Positions 25,671-33,910 of a DNA stretch of 64,000 bases are shown piece after piece. Under the pieces are notes generated by a model that was not told the DNA's origin, searched no databases, and was given only the letters and a program-made list of their open reading frames with translations. A program made the translations under genes and the position numbers. Source of the stretch: Mycobacterium aquaticum (GTDB lineage Bacteria; Actinomycetota; Actinomycetes; Mycobacteriales; Mycobacteriaceae). Each line of letters begins with the position of its first letter. The stretch's first letter is position 1. The stretch is from the NCBI RefSeq assembly GCF_002086485.1, contig NZ_MVHF01000020.1:1-64000 (forward strand), written 5' to 3'.

Positions 25671-26740
25671 CGAGGATGTGCCCGCCGGCGATATTCCTGG
25701 GGGCCGACACCCTTCCACCGCCGGAAGGCCTGGGTGAAGCTGGATACCTGCGAGTAGCCAAGGCGTCCAGCGATTTCTGCGACAGGCCGCCCGTCGGTGA
25801 GCAGTAGCTCCTCGGCCAGCGCCTCGCGCACCTCTTCCTGCAACACCCGCAGCGACACTCCTTGTTGCGCGAGGTGTCGTCGCAGTGTGCGGGGGCTGAC
25901 TGTCAGTTGCCGCGCGGCCTCGTCGAGGGACAAGACAGGCGACGGATTCGCCAGCATCAGATCGCGCACCAGGCCGGCGACTCCCGCCCGTGCCGACCGC
26001 TGTCTGAGCAGTTCGACCGCTTGCTTCTCCGCCATCGACCGGGCGTACTGATTGGCCTGGGGCAGTGGCGCATTCAACGATTCCAGGCTGACGAGCAGGC
26101 AGTTCTGCGGTGCATCGAACTCAGGTTCTACGCCGAATACGTCGACGTACCTCTGCACGTCTTCTTCTGGTGGGCGCGCCATCGTGTAGGCGACGCGCAG
26201 CCGGGCATCGGGGTTCATGAGCAGGTCGCGCTGCAGCGTCTGAATGCCGGTGCTGTCGCGCTCTACGGCGAATCGCCGGATGCTGACGGGCAACGTCGTG
26301 GAGTCCAGAATCAACCGGCCGGTACCGTCGTTCGTGTCGGTGGAAACGCTGAGTCGGCACAGGCAGAAGCTGAGCGCGGCGAGCGACATACCCACCGACA
26401 GCGCATCTCCCAGTGTTCGGGAGCTCATGAGCGCGAGCCCCCAGATCCCCGGCGACGCGGCATGGCAGCGCAGTCCGGCTTCGACGCCCAGTCCCGGAAC
26501 ACCAGACAGCGCGTCGAGGATGTTGGTTAGGATCTGCAGTTCATCGCGCAGGCGGACCTCGGCGTCGAGGTCCTCGAGGGCTTCTCGGGTCAGCGGTGTG
26601 CCATGCAGTATGTCGTCGTGCGTCATCCCGTGCTCTGCTGCCAGGTCAACCAGCAGCGCAGCGCTCGCCGGCGAACGCAGAACCTCATGCGTACTCACAT
26701 CCACCTCACGTGACCGTGTCTGGCTGTTTGCTCTCATCAT
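25667..26740 (-). CDS. AraC-family regulator (Arabinose_bd/VirS-type), first copy
   Basis: 357-aa AraC-family regulator with the same build as its downstream neighbour: sensor domain (about 20-240) and C-terminal HTH pair (L-D-E-A-A-R-Q-L-T-V-S-P-R-T-L-R-R-H-L; I-A-G-R-L-G-Y-S-Q-V-S-S-F-T-Q-A-F-R-R-W-K). The start is the ATG at 26740; an in-frame GTG at 26698 with GAGG in front is possible. It faces the DJ-1-like gene across a promoter that holds a 38-bp element repeated at 30158, so it is the best candidate for the protein that binds that element and for autoregulation (inference). Confidence 0.86.
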   Translation of the reverse strand: MMRANSQTRSREVDVSTHEVLRSPASAALLVDLAAEHGMTHDDILHGTPLTREALEDLDAEVRLRDELQILTNILDALSGVPGLGVEAGLRCHAASPGIWGLALMSSRTLGDALSVGMSLAALSFCLCRLSVSTDTNDGTGRLILDSTTLPVSIRRFAVERDSTGIQTLQRDLLMNPDARLRVAYTMARPPEEDVQRYVDVFGVEPEFDAPQNCLLVSLESLNAPLPQANQYARSMAEKQAVELLRQRSARAGVAGLVRDLMLANPSPVLSLDEAARQLTVSPRTLRRHLAQQGVSLRVLQEEVREALAEELLLTDGRPVAEIAGRLGYSQVSSFTQAFRRWKGVGPQEYRRRAHPR

Positions 26741-26777
26741 GCGTTATCCAGGTTAGGAACGAGCGCACATCGCTTGA

Positions 26778-26815
26778 CAGGTGACGGATGGCCAACAAGT
26801 TGTGAGAAGTGGCCA
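26778..26815 (+). promoter_or_regulatory. 38-bp operator-like element, copy 1
   Basis: The 38 bases match those at 30158-30195 (opposite strand) at 37 positions. The element holds two TGGCCA hexamers separated by 15 bases (21-bp period, two helical turns), as expected for two AraC-type subsites on one DNA face. It lies 38 bases before the first AraC start and 41 before the DJ-1-like start, in their shared promoter. TTGACA overlaps its left end (26774-26779). Confidence 0.6.
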
Positions 26816-26855
26816 ATCACTGGCAACGCAGGCCTCCCACCGGAATCCTTGGAAC

Positions 26856-27545
26856 ATGACCAAGCGCATCCTGAACGTCGTCAGCAACGTGTCCCACTAC
26901 GAGGATCCGTCCGAGCCGACCGGGTTGTGGCTCTCGGAACTGACACACGCGTACCACGTGTTCGCCGAAGCGGGCTACCAACAGACGATCGTCAGCCCGA
27001 AGGGCGGCCTCTCACCGTTGGAACCACGCTCGCTGAAGTTCCCGAACTACGACAAGAGCGCAAAGGCGTGGAAAGCCGATCCCGCGAAGATGGCACTGCT
27101 GGCCAACACCGCTTCGCCTGATGAGATCGACTCGGCGGACTTTGACGCGATCTACTTCACCGGTGGCCACGCCGTGATGTTCGACTTTCCCGATAGTGAA
27201 GGGCTGCAACGCATCACCCGTGAGATCTTCGAGCGCGGTGGAATCGTGTCTTCGGTCTGTCACGGTTACGCCGGATTGCTCAACACCACGCTGTCCGATG
27301 GGTCCCTTCTGGTCGCCGGGCGCAAGCTGACGGGGTTCTCCTGGGCGGAGGAGGTCCTCGCACGGGTCGACAAGCTGGTGCCCTACAACGTCGAAGAGGA
27401 GATGAAGAAGCGCGGCGCACTGTACGAGAAGGGCTTGATCCCCTTCACTTCCTACGTCGTCGCCGATGGTCGGTTGGTGACCGGCCAGAACCCAGGATCC
27501 GCGAAGGCCACCGCCAAAAAGGTCGTGTCGGTGTTCGAGGGCTGA
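26856..27545 (+). CDS. DJ-1/PfpI-family protein (Hsp31-like)
   Basis: 229-aa type-1 glutamine-amidotransferase-like protein of the DJ-1/PfpI superfamily. The nucleophile elbow is S-V-C-H-G-Y-A-G (Cys about residue 134, followed by the conserved His), F-T-G-G-H-A-V-M-F-D at about 100-109, and an N-terminal Glu in L-S-E-L-T-H-A. This Glu-Cys-His arrangement is that of Hsp31/glyoxalase III proteins, which detoxify methylglyoxal or act as chaperones (family knowledge). The ATG at 26856 starts at the family N-terminus. It is divergent from the AraC pair and preceded by the 38-bp element, so it likely belongs to that regulon. Confidence 0.83.
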   Translation: MTKRILNVVSNVSHYEDPSEPTGLWLSELTHAYHVFAEAGYQQTIVSPKGGLSPLEPRSLKFPNYDKSAKAWKADPAKMALLANTASPDEIDSADFDAIYFTGGHAVMFDFPDSEGLQRITREIFERGGIVSSVCHGYAGLLNTTLSDGSLLVAGRKLTGFSWAEEVLARVDKLVPYNVEEEMKKRGALYEKGLIPFTSYVVADGRLVTGQNPGSAKATAKKVVSVFEG

Positions 27546-27561
27546 CGGTGAGCTTGCGCGG

Positions 27562-27960
27562 CTACGGCGCGGGGGAGATCTCGATGGCGAAGGATGCCTG
27601 CTGACGACGGGAGATCCACATCCCGAATTCACTCAGCCGCCCCAGCACCCGGTACTTGCGATTGACGATCTTGCGGACCTTCGGGGTGTCGGCGTGGTCG
27701 AGCACGCGAGCGATACCCTCGACCACCGGTGAGCCGGCAGTGATCCTCCCGCGAATGTCGCAGGGCTGCAACGTCACTGCCGGATTGCGGCGGATGCGTT
27801 TGACTTTGTATGCCCCGACCTCCGAAAAGAAGTAGAGCTTGCCGTCGTCCGGCGCGATCCAGACGGGGGTCGACACTGCGCTGCCGTCCTTGCGGTAGCT
27901 GGTGAACGATACGTAGTTCGCCCGACCGACCACCTCCCAATCCGATGAGGTACCGGTCAT
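27562..27960 (-). CDS. PPOX-class (F420-type) oxidoreductase
   Basis: 132-aa split-barrel protein of the pyridoxamine 5'-phosphate oxidase-like family. Features: A-N-Y-V-S-F-T-S-Y-R-K-D-G-S-A-V-S-T-P-V-W-I (about 14-35), G-K-L-Y-F-F-S-E-V-G-A-Y-K-V-K-R-I-R-R-N-P (cofactor-phosphate contact K-x-x-R-I-R) and a C-terminal F-A-I-E-I. In mycobacteria such short forms commonly bind F420 rather than FMN (family knowledge; not shown here). GGAAGG lies upstream of the ATG at 27960. It follows the saccharopine-dehydrogenase-like gene by 39 bases on the same strand, suggesting cotranscription. Confidence 0.82.
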   Translation of the reverse strand: MTGTSSDWEVVGRANYVSFTSYRKDGSAVSTPVWIAPDDGKLYFFSEVGAYKVKRIRRNPAVTLQPCDIRGRITAGSPVVEGIARVLDHADTPKVRKIVNRKYRVLGRLSEFGMWISRRQQASFAIEISPAP

Positions 27961-27999
27961 CGTTGTCTGCCTTCCGTTTTGGAGTAGCTTATCCGGCAT

Positions 28000-29094
28000 T
28001 CACACCTGTACGAGACCGCTGCCGGCGCAGCCGGTGACGAGTTCGTCGAGGCCGAACGCTTCGACGGGTCCGACCACTCCCGCTGTTCTACCGACGCCCG
28101 AAGCAAGCCGGTTCGCGGCCCAGGCCATAAGCTCGCCGGTCAACGTATACGGGCTGGGGCCTTCGAGATGGATCTCGGCCACGGTGTCGCCGGACTCGTC
28201 GCGGGCCACGGCCACGACGTGACTCAGTGTGCGGGCCCGCTCAGCGGCATCGGGACCGCCACTGCCGCCGACGGTACGAGCGGCGAGCCGGTCGATCAGT
28301 CTGCGCACGGGTGGCAGCTTCGCGGCGGTGTTCGCGATCGCGGACATGACTTGAATGGGACGGCTGAGCTGCGGGAACCAGCCGTTGTAGACCGCGACCG
28401 ACTGAAGCTCGGGCAGTTGAGACGGCAGGAAGAGCACTTCGGTGCCCGATACCAGAAAGGCGTCCTTGCGCCTGTCACGCACCGTGAAGGGTCGGACGTG
28501 ACGGGCGGTGATCTCGTCGACGAGCTCTCCGTTGCGCCACACCAGCGCAGGCAGCATCAATCCTTCGGCCATGGTCTTCCGGGTGCCCTGACTCAGCCCA
28601 TTGCGCAGTGAGCCGATGGCAAAGTAACCGATCTCGATCGCGTGTACCGCGGAGCCGGCGGCCCGAGCGGCGAGCGCTCCCGCGAGGATCCCGGGGACAT
28701 AGTCGTAGCCGAATGCCGGCGCGATGACGGCTCCCGCTTCGCGCGCCCGGGTGTCGTGGCGGTCCCGTAGCCCACGGACGAAGCCGACCTCACCGGTCGA
28801 GTCCACGTAGTGGGCGCCCGCGTCGACTGCAGCCTGCGCAACGGGGTGGCCAAACTGTTCGAACGGACCGACGGTCGTAACCAGGACGTCGCCGGCGTCG
28901 ATCAGAGCGCCGACACTGGCGGGGTCGCTGACGTCGGCGACGCGGTATTCCAGTCCACCCGATTGCTCCGCCAGCGCGGCAAGACGCCCGGCTCCGCGCC
29001 CCGCCAGCACCGGTCGAATCCCGCGCCGCAGCAGGGCATCGACCACCAGCCCGCCGGTGTAGCCGGTAGCCCCGAAGACGACGATCCGGGTCAT
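28000..29094 (-). CDS. saccharopine dehydrogenase-like NAD(P)-binding protein
   Basis: 364-aa protein with an N-terminal Rossmann motif (V-V-F-G-A-T-G-Y-T-G-G-L, about 4-15), an Arg/Gly-rich second strand region (L-A-G-R-G-A-G-R-L) and V-G-P-F-E-Q-F-G-x-P-V-A-Q-A-A-V-D-A-G-A-H-Y-V-D-S-T-G-E at about 75-103. The latter is the signature of the saccharopine-dehydrogenase-like / trans-acting enoyl reductase group found in mycobacteria. Members reduce enoyl or keto groups in lipid synthesis, or are uncharacterised. The ATG at 29094 has only a weak ribosome site. It lies between the PPOX gene and an alpha/beta hydrolase on the same strand; substrate unknown. Confidence 0.82.
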   Translation of the reverse strand: MTRIVVFGATGYTGGLVVDALLRRGIRPVLAGRGAGRLAALAEQSGGLEYRVADVSDPASVGALIDAGDVLVTTVGPFEQFGHPVAQAAVDAGAHYVDSTGEVGFVRGLRDRHDTRAREAGAVIAPAFGYDYVPGILAGALAARAAGSAVHAIEIGYFAIGSLRNGLSQGTRKTMAEGLMLPALVWRNGELVDEITARHVRPFTVRDRRKDAFLVSGTEVLFLPSQLPELQSVAVYNGWFPQLSRPIQVMSAIANTAAKLPPVRRLIDRLAARTVGGSGGPDAAERARTLSHVVAVARDESGDTVAEIHLEGPSPYTLTGELMAWAANRLASGVGRTAGVVGPVEAFGLDELVTGCAGSGLVQV

Positions 29095-29137
29095 TGGACG
29101 CCAGGTATACGCAGGAGCGGACGCCTCGCGAAGGCCG

Positions 29138-30103
29138 TCACGACGGCGTTCCCTGCAGCGCGGCACGCAGCGTCGCCTGTGCCAAGGTTATTGCGGCGCT
29201 GGATGCTCGGCTGCTGCGCAAGGCATTGAGCATCATGAAGTCGTGGATGGTGCCGCCGAAGCGCACCTGTGTGACCGGCACACCCGCTTGGCGGAGCTTC
29301 GCGGCATAGGCTTCGCCACCGTCACGCAGGACATCGGCTTCCGCGGTGATGACCAACGCCGGTGGCAGGCCCGAGAGTTGCTCGACGGTGGCCCGCAGCG
29401 GTGACGCATAGATCTCGTCGCGCTGAGCAGCGTTGGCCGTGTACTGATCCCAGAACCACTTCATGCCTTCACGCGTCAGGAAGTAGTGTTCGGCGAACTG
29501 GTGATAGGACGCGGTGTCGAAGTCGGCTGCGGTGACCGGGTAGAGCAACACCTGGTGGCAGATGCTGACGTCGCCGCGGTCCTTGGCCATGAGGGTCAGC
29601 ACCGCGGCCATGTCGCCGCCCACCGAATCGCCTGCCACGGCGAACCGTGAAGCGTCCAAGCCCTTTTCGGCACCGTGGGCGAAAACCCACTGCGCTGCGG
29701 CGTAATTCTGCTCGATGGCCGTCGGATACTTCGCCTCGGGGGACAGATCGTAGTCGGGGAATACCACGGCGGCGCCTGCGCCGACGGCCAACTCGCGGAC
29801 CAGTCGGTCATGCGTGTGCGCATTGCCGAACACCCAGCCTGCGCCGTGGATGTAGAAGATGACCGGCAGCGTCGAGCTCGCTCCGGCGGGTTTGACGATC
29901 CGCACCTTCACCGAGCCGGTGGGACCGCCGTCGATGGTGATCCACTCCTCGTCGATCTCGGGCATCTCCACTGCGCCGGACTGCACCTCGTCGACCGCCT
30001 TGCGCCCGTCCTCGGGTGGAAGTTGGTACAGAAATGGCGGGGTGTCGGTGGCTTTGCAGAACTCGGCTGCCTCGGGCTCCAGTACTGGCTCGATCTCGGT
30101 CAT
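29138..30103 (-). CDS. alpha/beta hydrolase, hormone-sensitive-lipase family
   Basis: 321-aa esterase/lipase of the HSL (LipH/Lip) family. The oxyanion motif is I-H-G-A-G-W (about 87-92, G-G-G variant), the nucleophile lies in G-D-S-V-G-G (about 163), and the Asp and His in A-E-A-D-V-L-R-D and T-I-H-D-F complete the triad. Mycobacteria carry many such lipases for short acyl esters. AGGAGG lies 6 bases before the ATG at 30103. Its promoter carries the 38-bp element (30158-30195), with the divergent acetoacetate decarboxylase gene on the other side, so it belongs to the proposed AraC regulon. It precedes the saccharopine-dehydrogenase-like and PPOX genes on the same strand. Confidence 0.88.
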   Translation of the reverse strand: MTEIEPVLEPEAAEFCKATDTPPFLYQLPPEDGRKAVDEVQSGAVEMPEIDEEWITIDGGPTGSVKVRIVKPAGASSTLPVIFYIHGAGWVFGNAHTHDRLVRELAVGAGAAVVFPDYDLSPEAKYPTAIEQNYAAAQWVFAHGAEKGLDASRFAVAGDSVGGDMAAVLTLMAKDRGDVSICHQVLLYPVTAADFDTASYHQFAEHYFLTREGMKWFWDQYTANAAQRDEIYASPLRATVEQLSGLPPALVITAEADVLRDGGEAYAAKLRQAGVPVTQVRFGGTIHDFMMLNALRSSRASSAAITLAQATLRAALQGTPS

Positions 30104-30157
30104 GGTTTGCCTCCTCGCCCACGATGCTTGCCCAGTCGGCCACGACACACACGCATC

Positions 30158-30195
30158 TGGCCACTTCTCACAACTTATTGGCCATCCGTCACCTG
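30158..30195 (-). promoter_or_regulatory. 38-bp operator-like element, copy 2
   Basis: Minus-strand copy of the element at 26778-26815, with one base changed (C to T after the first TGGCCA). It again holds TGGCCA-N15-TGGCCA. It lies 55 bases before the alpha/beta hydrolase start and 68 before the acetoacetate decarboxylase-like start. Confidence 0.6.
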
Positions 30196-30262
30196 TGTAT
30201 CGCGGTGTCCCGCTGTCAGCCTTGGAGTTACCAATCCCGAAGAAAGATGAGGTCCCACAACG

Positions 30263-31177
30263 ATGAGCACCCAACTCACCGAGGTCGAATTCGCAGGCCA
30301 GACCGTCGAAGTACCGAAAGGCGGGTACTACGACCGGTACCGTTCGAACCCGAATCTCGACGAGGTGGCACAGGACCCCGCTGTTGGCAACATCGACTGG
30401 TTCCGCAGGATCCCGAAGGTCAAAGTCGACTCCCGCGTCGGGCCGATCTGGGCGCCGAACTTCTACTACCGCGCAAGCATCGTGCAGGCCAACTTGCTGG
30501 CTCCACTCGACCGCCTGGCGGCGATGCTCCCGGCTCCGCTCGAACCACTGCGTGCGGCACCGGGATTCGGTGTGGCGGCGCTGACCTTCTTCTCGTACGC
30601 GGTGTGCGACAACGATCCCTACGACGAGGTTTCGGTCGCTGCCGTGGTTCGCAAGCCCGGCGAGCGGGGTCTGGTGACCGCACTGTTGCCCGAGCTCGAA
30701 CTGATCAACGCCATGCGGCGCAGGAAGTTCTACGCCCATGTGCTGGCCCTGCCCGTCACCACCGAGATCGCCCGGGTCCGCGGCGTCGGCGGGTATCAGC
30801 TCCCGAAGTGGCGCACGGACATCAGCGTGAGCATGCGTGACGCTGTGCATGCCGAAATCGCCGGTCCCACAGGACAACCGGATGTGACCCTGCGTGCGCC
30901 GCTGCCGAAGTTCACCGAAGTGCCATCACAGTCCCGGATGGGAACCAACACCATGGTCCATCTGGTCGATGGGCGATGGCATCAGACCTCGGTGCAATCC
31001 AACACTTTGGCGTTCGCCCAACGCACCTTGCCGCGCGACGTCACGCTCACTCGCCATGGCGGCCCGCTCAGCGACCTGCTCGATGGACTCGGCGCGTCCA
31101 GAATCCTCAGCCTGGAGGTCACCCGAGACGTGCAACTGGTGCTGAACCTGCCGCGGCTCCTGGACACCGGCCGGTGA
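30263..31177 (+). CDS. acetoacetate decarboxylase-family protein
   Basis: 304-aa protein of the acetoacetate decarboxylase (ADC) family. The family core runs from about residue 65 (Y-Y-R-A-S-I-V-Q-A-N-L-L-A-P-L-D-R-L-A-A-M-L-P) to 285. The segment G-G-Y-Q-L-P-K-W (about 173-180) carries the lysine expected to form the Schiff base. The F-F-S-Y-A-V-C-D-N-D-P-Y-D-E-V region is typical of ADC-like enzymes, many of which act on substrates other than acetoacetate. Start ATG at 30263 with a weak GAGG upstream. It is divergent from the lipase and shares the element at 30158. Together with the lipase and quinone reductase it suggests ketone or ester turnover (inference). Confidence 0.82.
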   Translation: MSTQLTEVEFAGQTVEVPKGGYYDRYRSNPNLDEVAQDPAVGNIDWFRRIPKVKVDSRVGPIWAPNFYYRASIVQANLLAPLDRLAAMLPAPLEPLRAAPGFGVAALTFFSYAVCDNDPYDEVSVAAVVRKPGERGLVTALLPELELINAMRRRKFYAHVLALPVTTEIARVRGVGGYQLPKWRTDISVSMRDAVHAEIAGPTGQPDVTLRAPLPKFTEVPSQSRMGTNTMVHLVDGRWHQTSVQSNTLAFAQRTLPRDVTLTRHGGPLSDLLDGLGASRILSLEVTRDVQLVLNLPRLLDTGR

Positions 31178-31268
31178 TGTGAACTCGTAGCGACCGGGGT
31201 GTGACGGTTCGGGTAGCTGTCGGGCGATGCGCCGGGCAGCTCTGGGCGGTGCACGCTATGAATCAAGG

Positions 31269-31553
31269 ATGAGCAACCACGTGAACCTGACCCCGCAGGA
31301 GAGTTCCTTGATCGCCGAGTCGCATCCCGAAGCGCTGGCCCGGATGGATGAGAAGGCACTGAAGGATCTGCAGAGCCGGCTGCGGCAAGCCCGCGAGAAG
31401 AACTTCAGCCTGCTGCGGCGCCAGGGTGCGGCGCGCGTGGAGGCCGAAGGTGCCCGCGGCGCCGCGCAGCCCGCCAACGAGAAGCGCGGCGAGAAAGTAG
31501 AGGTTTTCGACGAGGCGCTGGCGAGGGTGAACGAGCGCCTGGAAACCGAGTAG
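31269..31553 (+). CDS. small helical hypothetical protein
   Basis: 94-aa hydrophilic protein beginning MSNHVNLTPQESSLIAESHP and rich in Ala, Arg, Glu and Lys. Residues 25-60 (L-A-R-M-D-E-K-A-L-K-D-L-Q-S-R-L-R-Q-A-R-E-K) predict a helix or coiled coil, and the C-terminus (F-D-E-A-L-A-R-V-N-E-R-L-E) another. AAGG lies just before the ATG at 31269. Similar short proteins are conserved in mycobacteria, as far as I recall, without known function. It is convergent with the gene ending at 31562. Confidence 0.65.
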   Translation: MSNHVNLTPQESSLIAESHPEALARMDEKALKDLQSRLRQAREKNFSLLRRQGAARVEAEGARGAAQPANEKRGEKVEVFDEALARVNERLETE

Positions 31554-31561
31554 TTCCGCGG

Positions 31562-32131
31562 TCAACCGCTCGGCGGCTCGTTCGGGGCGCCGTATCGCAT
31601 GGTCCAGATCGGTGCTTGGCCCGGCAGGTATTCATTGCCGTCCCAAGGCGTGCCGCAGATGTGCAGGTAGGCGTACGGTGTTCCGTCGAACATCACCCAT
31701 GCCCCGGCGTCACGCACGGTGTTCGGGAGACCGTCGCGCGCGGCGTTGTACGGCCATAGGATCATCCAGTGCGGCCCGATGGGTATGGGCGGGCTCGTCT
31801 TGTCAGTGGGATCTGTGTTGCTGTGTTGCGTTGCGCCGCAAAGCATGTAGATGATCCCGGGCGCGGAGTTGGTAGGCGCAGGCTTGCCTGCCATGATGTC
31901 CTTCATCCACTGCAGCCCCATCGGATCGGCACACATGGGAACGTTGCCGATCTCGTTCTCGTTGCCGGGGAAGCAGACCCAGTCGTTGGTGCCCTGCCGC
32001 AGCACGACGGTGTTGCCTTGATGGTCCATCTCTACGATGGTGGCGTCCTTGGTGATCCGAAGCGGCCCCGAGGCCATCGCGCGCGCGATCTTGGCGGCCC
32101 GCACCTGCTCGTCACGGTCGGTCTGTATCAT
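31562..32131 (-). CDS. conserved hypothetical protein next to nitrilase
   Basis: 189-aa protein without signal peptide or TM helix; rich in Trp, Pro, Gly and Cys. Motif-like stretches are T-N-D-W-V-C-F-P-G, M-L-C-G-A-T-Q-H-S-N-T-D-P and D-G-T-P-Y-A-Y-L-H-I-C-G-T-P-W-D-G-N-E-Y. Three or four Cys and conserved His could bind a metal, but I do not recognise the family. It begins 39 bases after the nitrilase on the same strand and so is likely cotranscribed. Function unknown. Confidence 0.68.
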   Translation of the reverse strand: MIQTDRDEQVRAAKIARAMASGPLRITKDATIVEMDHQGNTVVLRQGTNDWVCFPGNENEIGNVPMCADPMGLQWMKDIMAGKPAPTNSAPGIIYMLCGATQHSNTDPTDKTSPPIPIGPHWMILWPYNAARDGLPNTVRDAGAWVMFDGTPYAYLHICGTPWDGNEYLPGQAPIWTMRYGAPNEPPSG

Positions 32132-32170
32132 CGTGGACTTCTTTCGAAAGTGCCGTGCGCGCTCTGCTGT

Positions 32171-33163
32171 TCACACAGCTGCCGATGCGGTGCTGTCGTC
32201 GGTTTCGTCGGCTTCGGTCACTGGCTGCGAGGCAGGGGCACGCGTACGGATGTGCGCATGTGCCGTGTAATCGATGCGCAGACTGAGCAATTCGGGTCGG
32301 CTGTAATGGCCTGCCGCGTCCATGAACGCCTTACGCTTGTCGATCAAGTCGAAGTCCAGGTCCGCGATCACCTCGCCCTCGCCTGAGCGCAGCGGCTCAC
32401 CCATCAGTTCCCCTTGTGGCGAGATGATCGCCGTGAAACACCCACCGGATATCGGGCCAAGCGCGCAACCAGTGTCAGCCACGATCATCTGTTGCTGTTC
32501 GGCGTCGAGCCAGGCCGTTGCGTTCACCACGAAGCAGGCTGATTCCAGAGCGTGATTGCGCACCTGAATCTCTGCCTGCGTGGCGAACAGGTCACCGAAG
32601 ATCGAGCCGGGAAACATCGCCGAGTGGATCTGCTCACCATCGGCGATCAGGGCGTACCTGGCGAGCGGGTTGTAGTGTTCCCAACACGCGAGCTGGCCGA
32701 TGCGACCGACGGCGCTGTCGACAGCCTTCAATCCGCTGCCGTCACCTTGCCCCCACACCATCCGCTCGTGAAAGGTGGGCGTGATCTTGCGCCGGCGCTG
32801 GATCAACGTGCCGTCGGCGTCGAAGAGCAGTTGCGTGTTGTACACGGTGCCGCCGTCGCGTTCGTTGACTCCGACGGAGACCACCATCGCTGCGCGTCGG
32901 GCCGCCTCAGCGATCGCGTGCGTCGCAGGCGACGGGACGGTGACAGCTTGCTGCAGTAACCGCACGTGTGATGGGTTCATCTCGTACGGGCGCTGCACGA
33001 AGGAAAAATACGGATAGTACGGAATAACGGTTTCCGGAAAAGTTGCGAACTGCACTCCGTGCCCGGCCAGTTCATCGATCTTCGCCGTCACGGCGGCCAC
33101 GGTTTCTTCACGGCTGTACAGCACTGGCCGCAATTGAACCGCGGCCGCACGGACTATGGTCAC
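32171..33163 (-). CDS. nitrilase
   Basis: 330-aa carbon-nitrogen hydrolase of the true nitrilase branch. The catalytic triad is visible: Glu in F-P-E-T-V-I-P (about residue 44), Lys in R-R-R-K-I-T-P-T-F-H-E-R-M-V-W-G-Q-G-D (about 126) and Cys in Q-L-A-C-W-E-H-Y-N-P-L (about 160). The F-H-E-R and C-W-E-H-Y motifs are typical of nitrilases, which convert a nitrile to a carboxylic acid and ammonia. Start is the GTG at 33163 with GAGGA about 9 bases upstream. It is followed by a hypothetical gene on the same strand. The natural nitrile is not known; aldoxime dehydratase is not present nearby. Confidence 0.9.
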   Translation of the reverse strand: MTIVRAAAVQLRPVLYSREETVAAVTAKIDELAGHGVQFATFPETVIPYYPYFSFVQRPYEMNPSHVRLLQQAVTVPSPATHAIAEAARRAAMVVSVGVNERDGGTVYNTQLLFDADGTLIQRRRKITPTFHERMVWGQGDGSGLKAVDSAVGRIGQLACWEHYNPLARYALIADGEQIHSAMFPGSIFGDLFATQAEIQVRNHALESACFVVNATAWLDAEQQQMIVADTGCALGPISGGCFTAIISPQGELMGEPLRSGEGEVIADLDFDLIDKRKAFMDAAGHYSRPELLSLRIDYTAHAHIRTRAPASQPVTEADETDDSTASAAV

Positions 33164-33409
33164 GGCGCCAATCCTCTCGTCAAAGAGTGGGCACAGAACG
33201 ATCTCCGCAACGTGTCGACATCAGTGTGCGCCGCGGGCGGCTCAGAGGACGGCAAATGCGCGAACTTCCAAAGCTGGTAAATAGCTGTGACTTTCGCTGA
33301 TCTGTGAAGGGCCCGCGGCGTCGCGGCGGATACTGGCGCGGTCGCGAATGAGCCGTCGCGGATGTACGCGCTCGGCCCATTCGTCAATGGATTTCGCCGG
33401 AGGCGCCGT

Positions 33410-33796
33410 ATGACGTACATGGGCAAGCCTTACTACCCGGTCTGGCTAGATAATCTCGCCGACGATGTGACGCTGGAAGCTGCGGCAATGGACGGTACAG
33501 CAGAGGGCGTCGACGCGGTTCGGACCATCCTTACCACTGCCCGCGAACAGTACGAGCAGCAGGAATTCAACTTTGCCGGCCCGTGCGGCGAGATGTCTTT
33601 CCTGGAGGACTACTCAAGCATCGTGCGGGATGTGCCGACCCGTGTCGTCGTTGTCGTGACATACAACGAATCGGGGCAGACGCAGCGTGTCGTCGTGAAT
33701 CACCGGCCCCGCAGCGCGCTGCTGCAGTTCTCCCGCATCATGCTCGAGAAGTTCGCCGGCACCGAGCACGAAAGGCATTGGCAAGGAACGCCGTGA
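33410..33796 (+). CDS. hypothetical protein of 128 aa
   Basis: 128-aa protein starting MTYMGKPYYPVWLDNLADDV with GGAGG 6 bases upstream of the ATG at 33410. It has the look of a SnoaL/NTF2-like fold: helix (V-D-A-V-R-T-I-L-T-T-A-R-E-Q-Y), then F-N-F-A-G-P-C-G-E-M-S-F-L-E-D-Y and two beta strands (V-V-V-V-V-T-Y-N and R-V-V-V-N-H-R-P). The last strand and helix L-L-Q-F-S-R-I-M-L-E-K-F fit that fold. No catalytic residue is certain. It stands alone on the plus strand; function unknown. Confidence 0.62.
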   Translation: MTYMGKPYYPVWLDNLADDVTLEAAAMDGTAEGVDAVRTILTTAREQYEQQEFNFAGPCGEMSFLEDYSSIVRDVPTRVVVVVTYNESGQTQRVVVNHRPRSALLQFSRIMLEKFAGTEHERHWQGTP

Positions 33797-33910
33797 AGGA
33801 CCGGGCATCCGGATTTGTTCGGCTGGACCGCACGTGCGGTAGCGTTTGTTAGTAGTCCTCGGTAATGGTGTGCGGCATTCAGGCGCCACGCGGAGTAAGG
33901 AGCTTCCACG

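Noticed and set aside
30104..30877. Extension of the alpha/beta hydrolase frame upstream of its ATG
   Set aside because: The added residues cover the promoter element and antisense of the acetoacetate-decarboxylase-like gene. AGGAGG before 30103 marks the real start.
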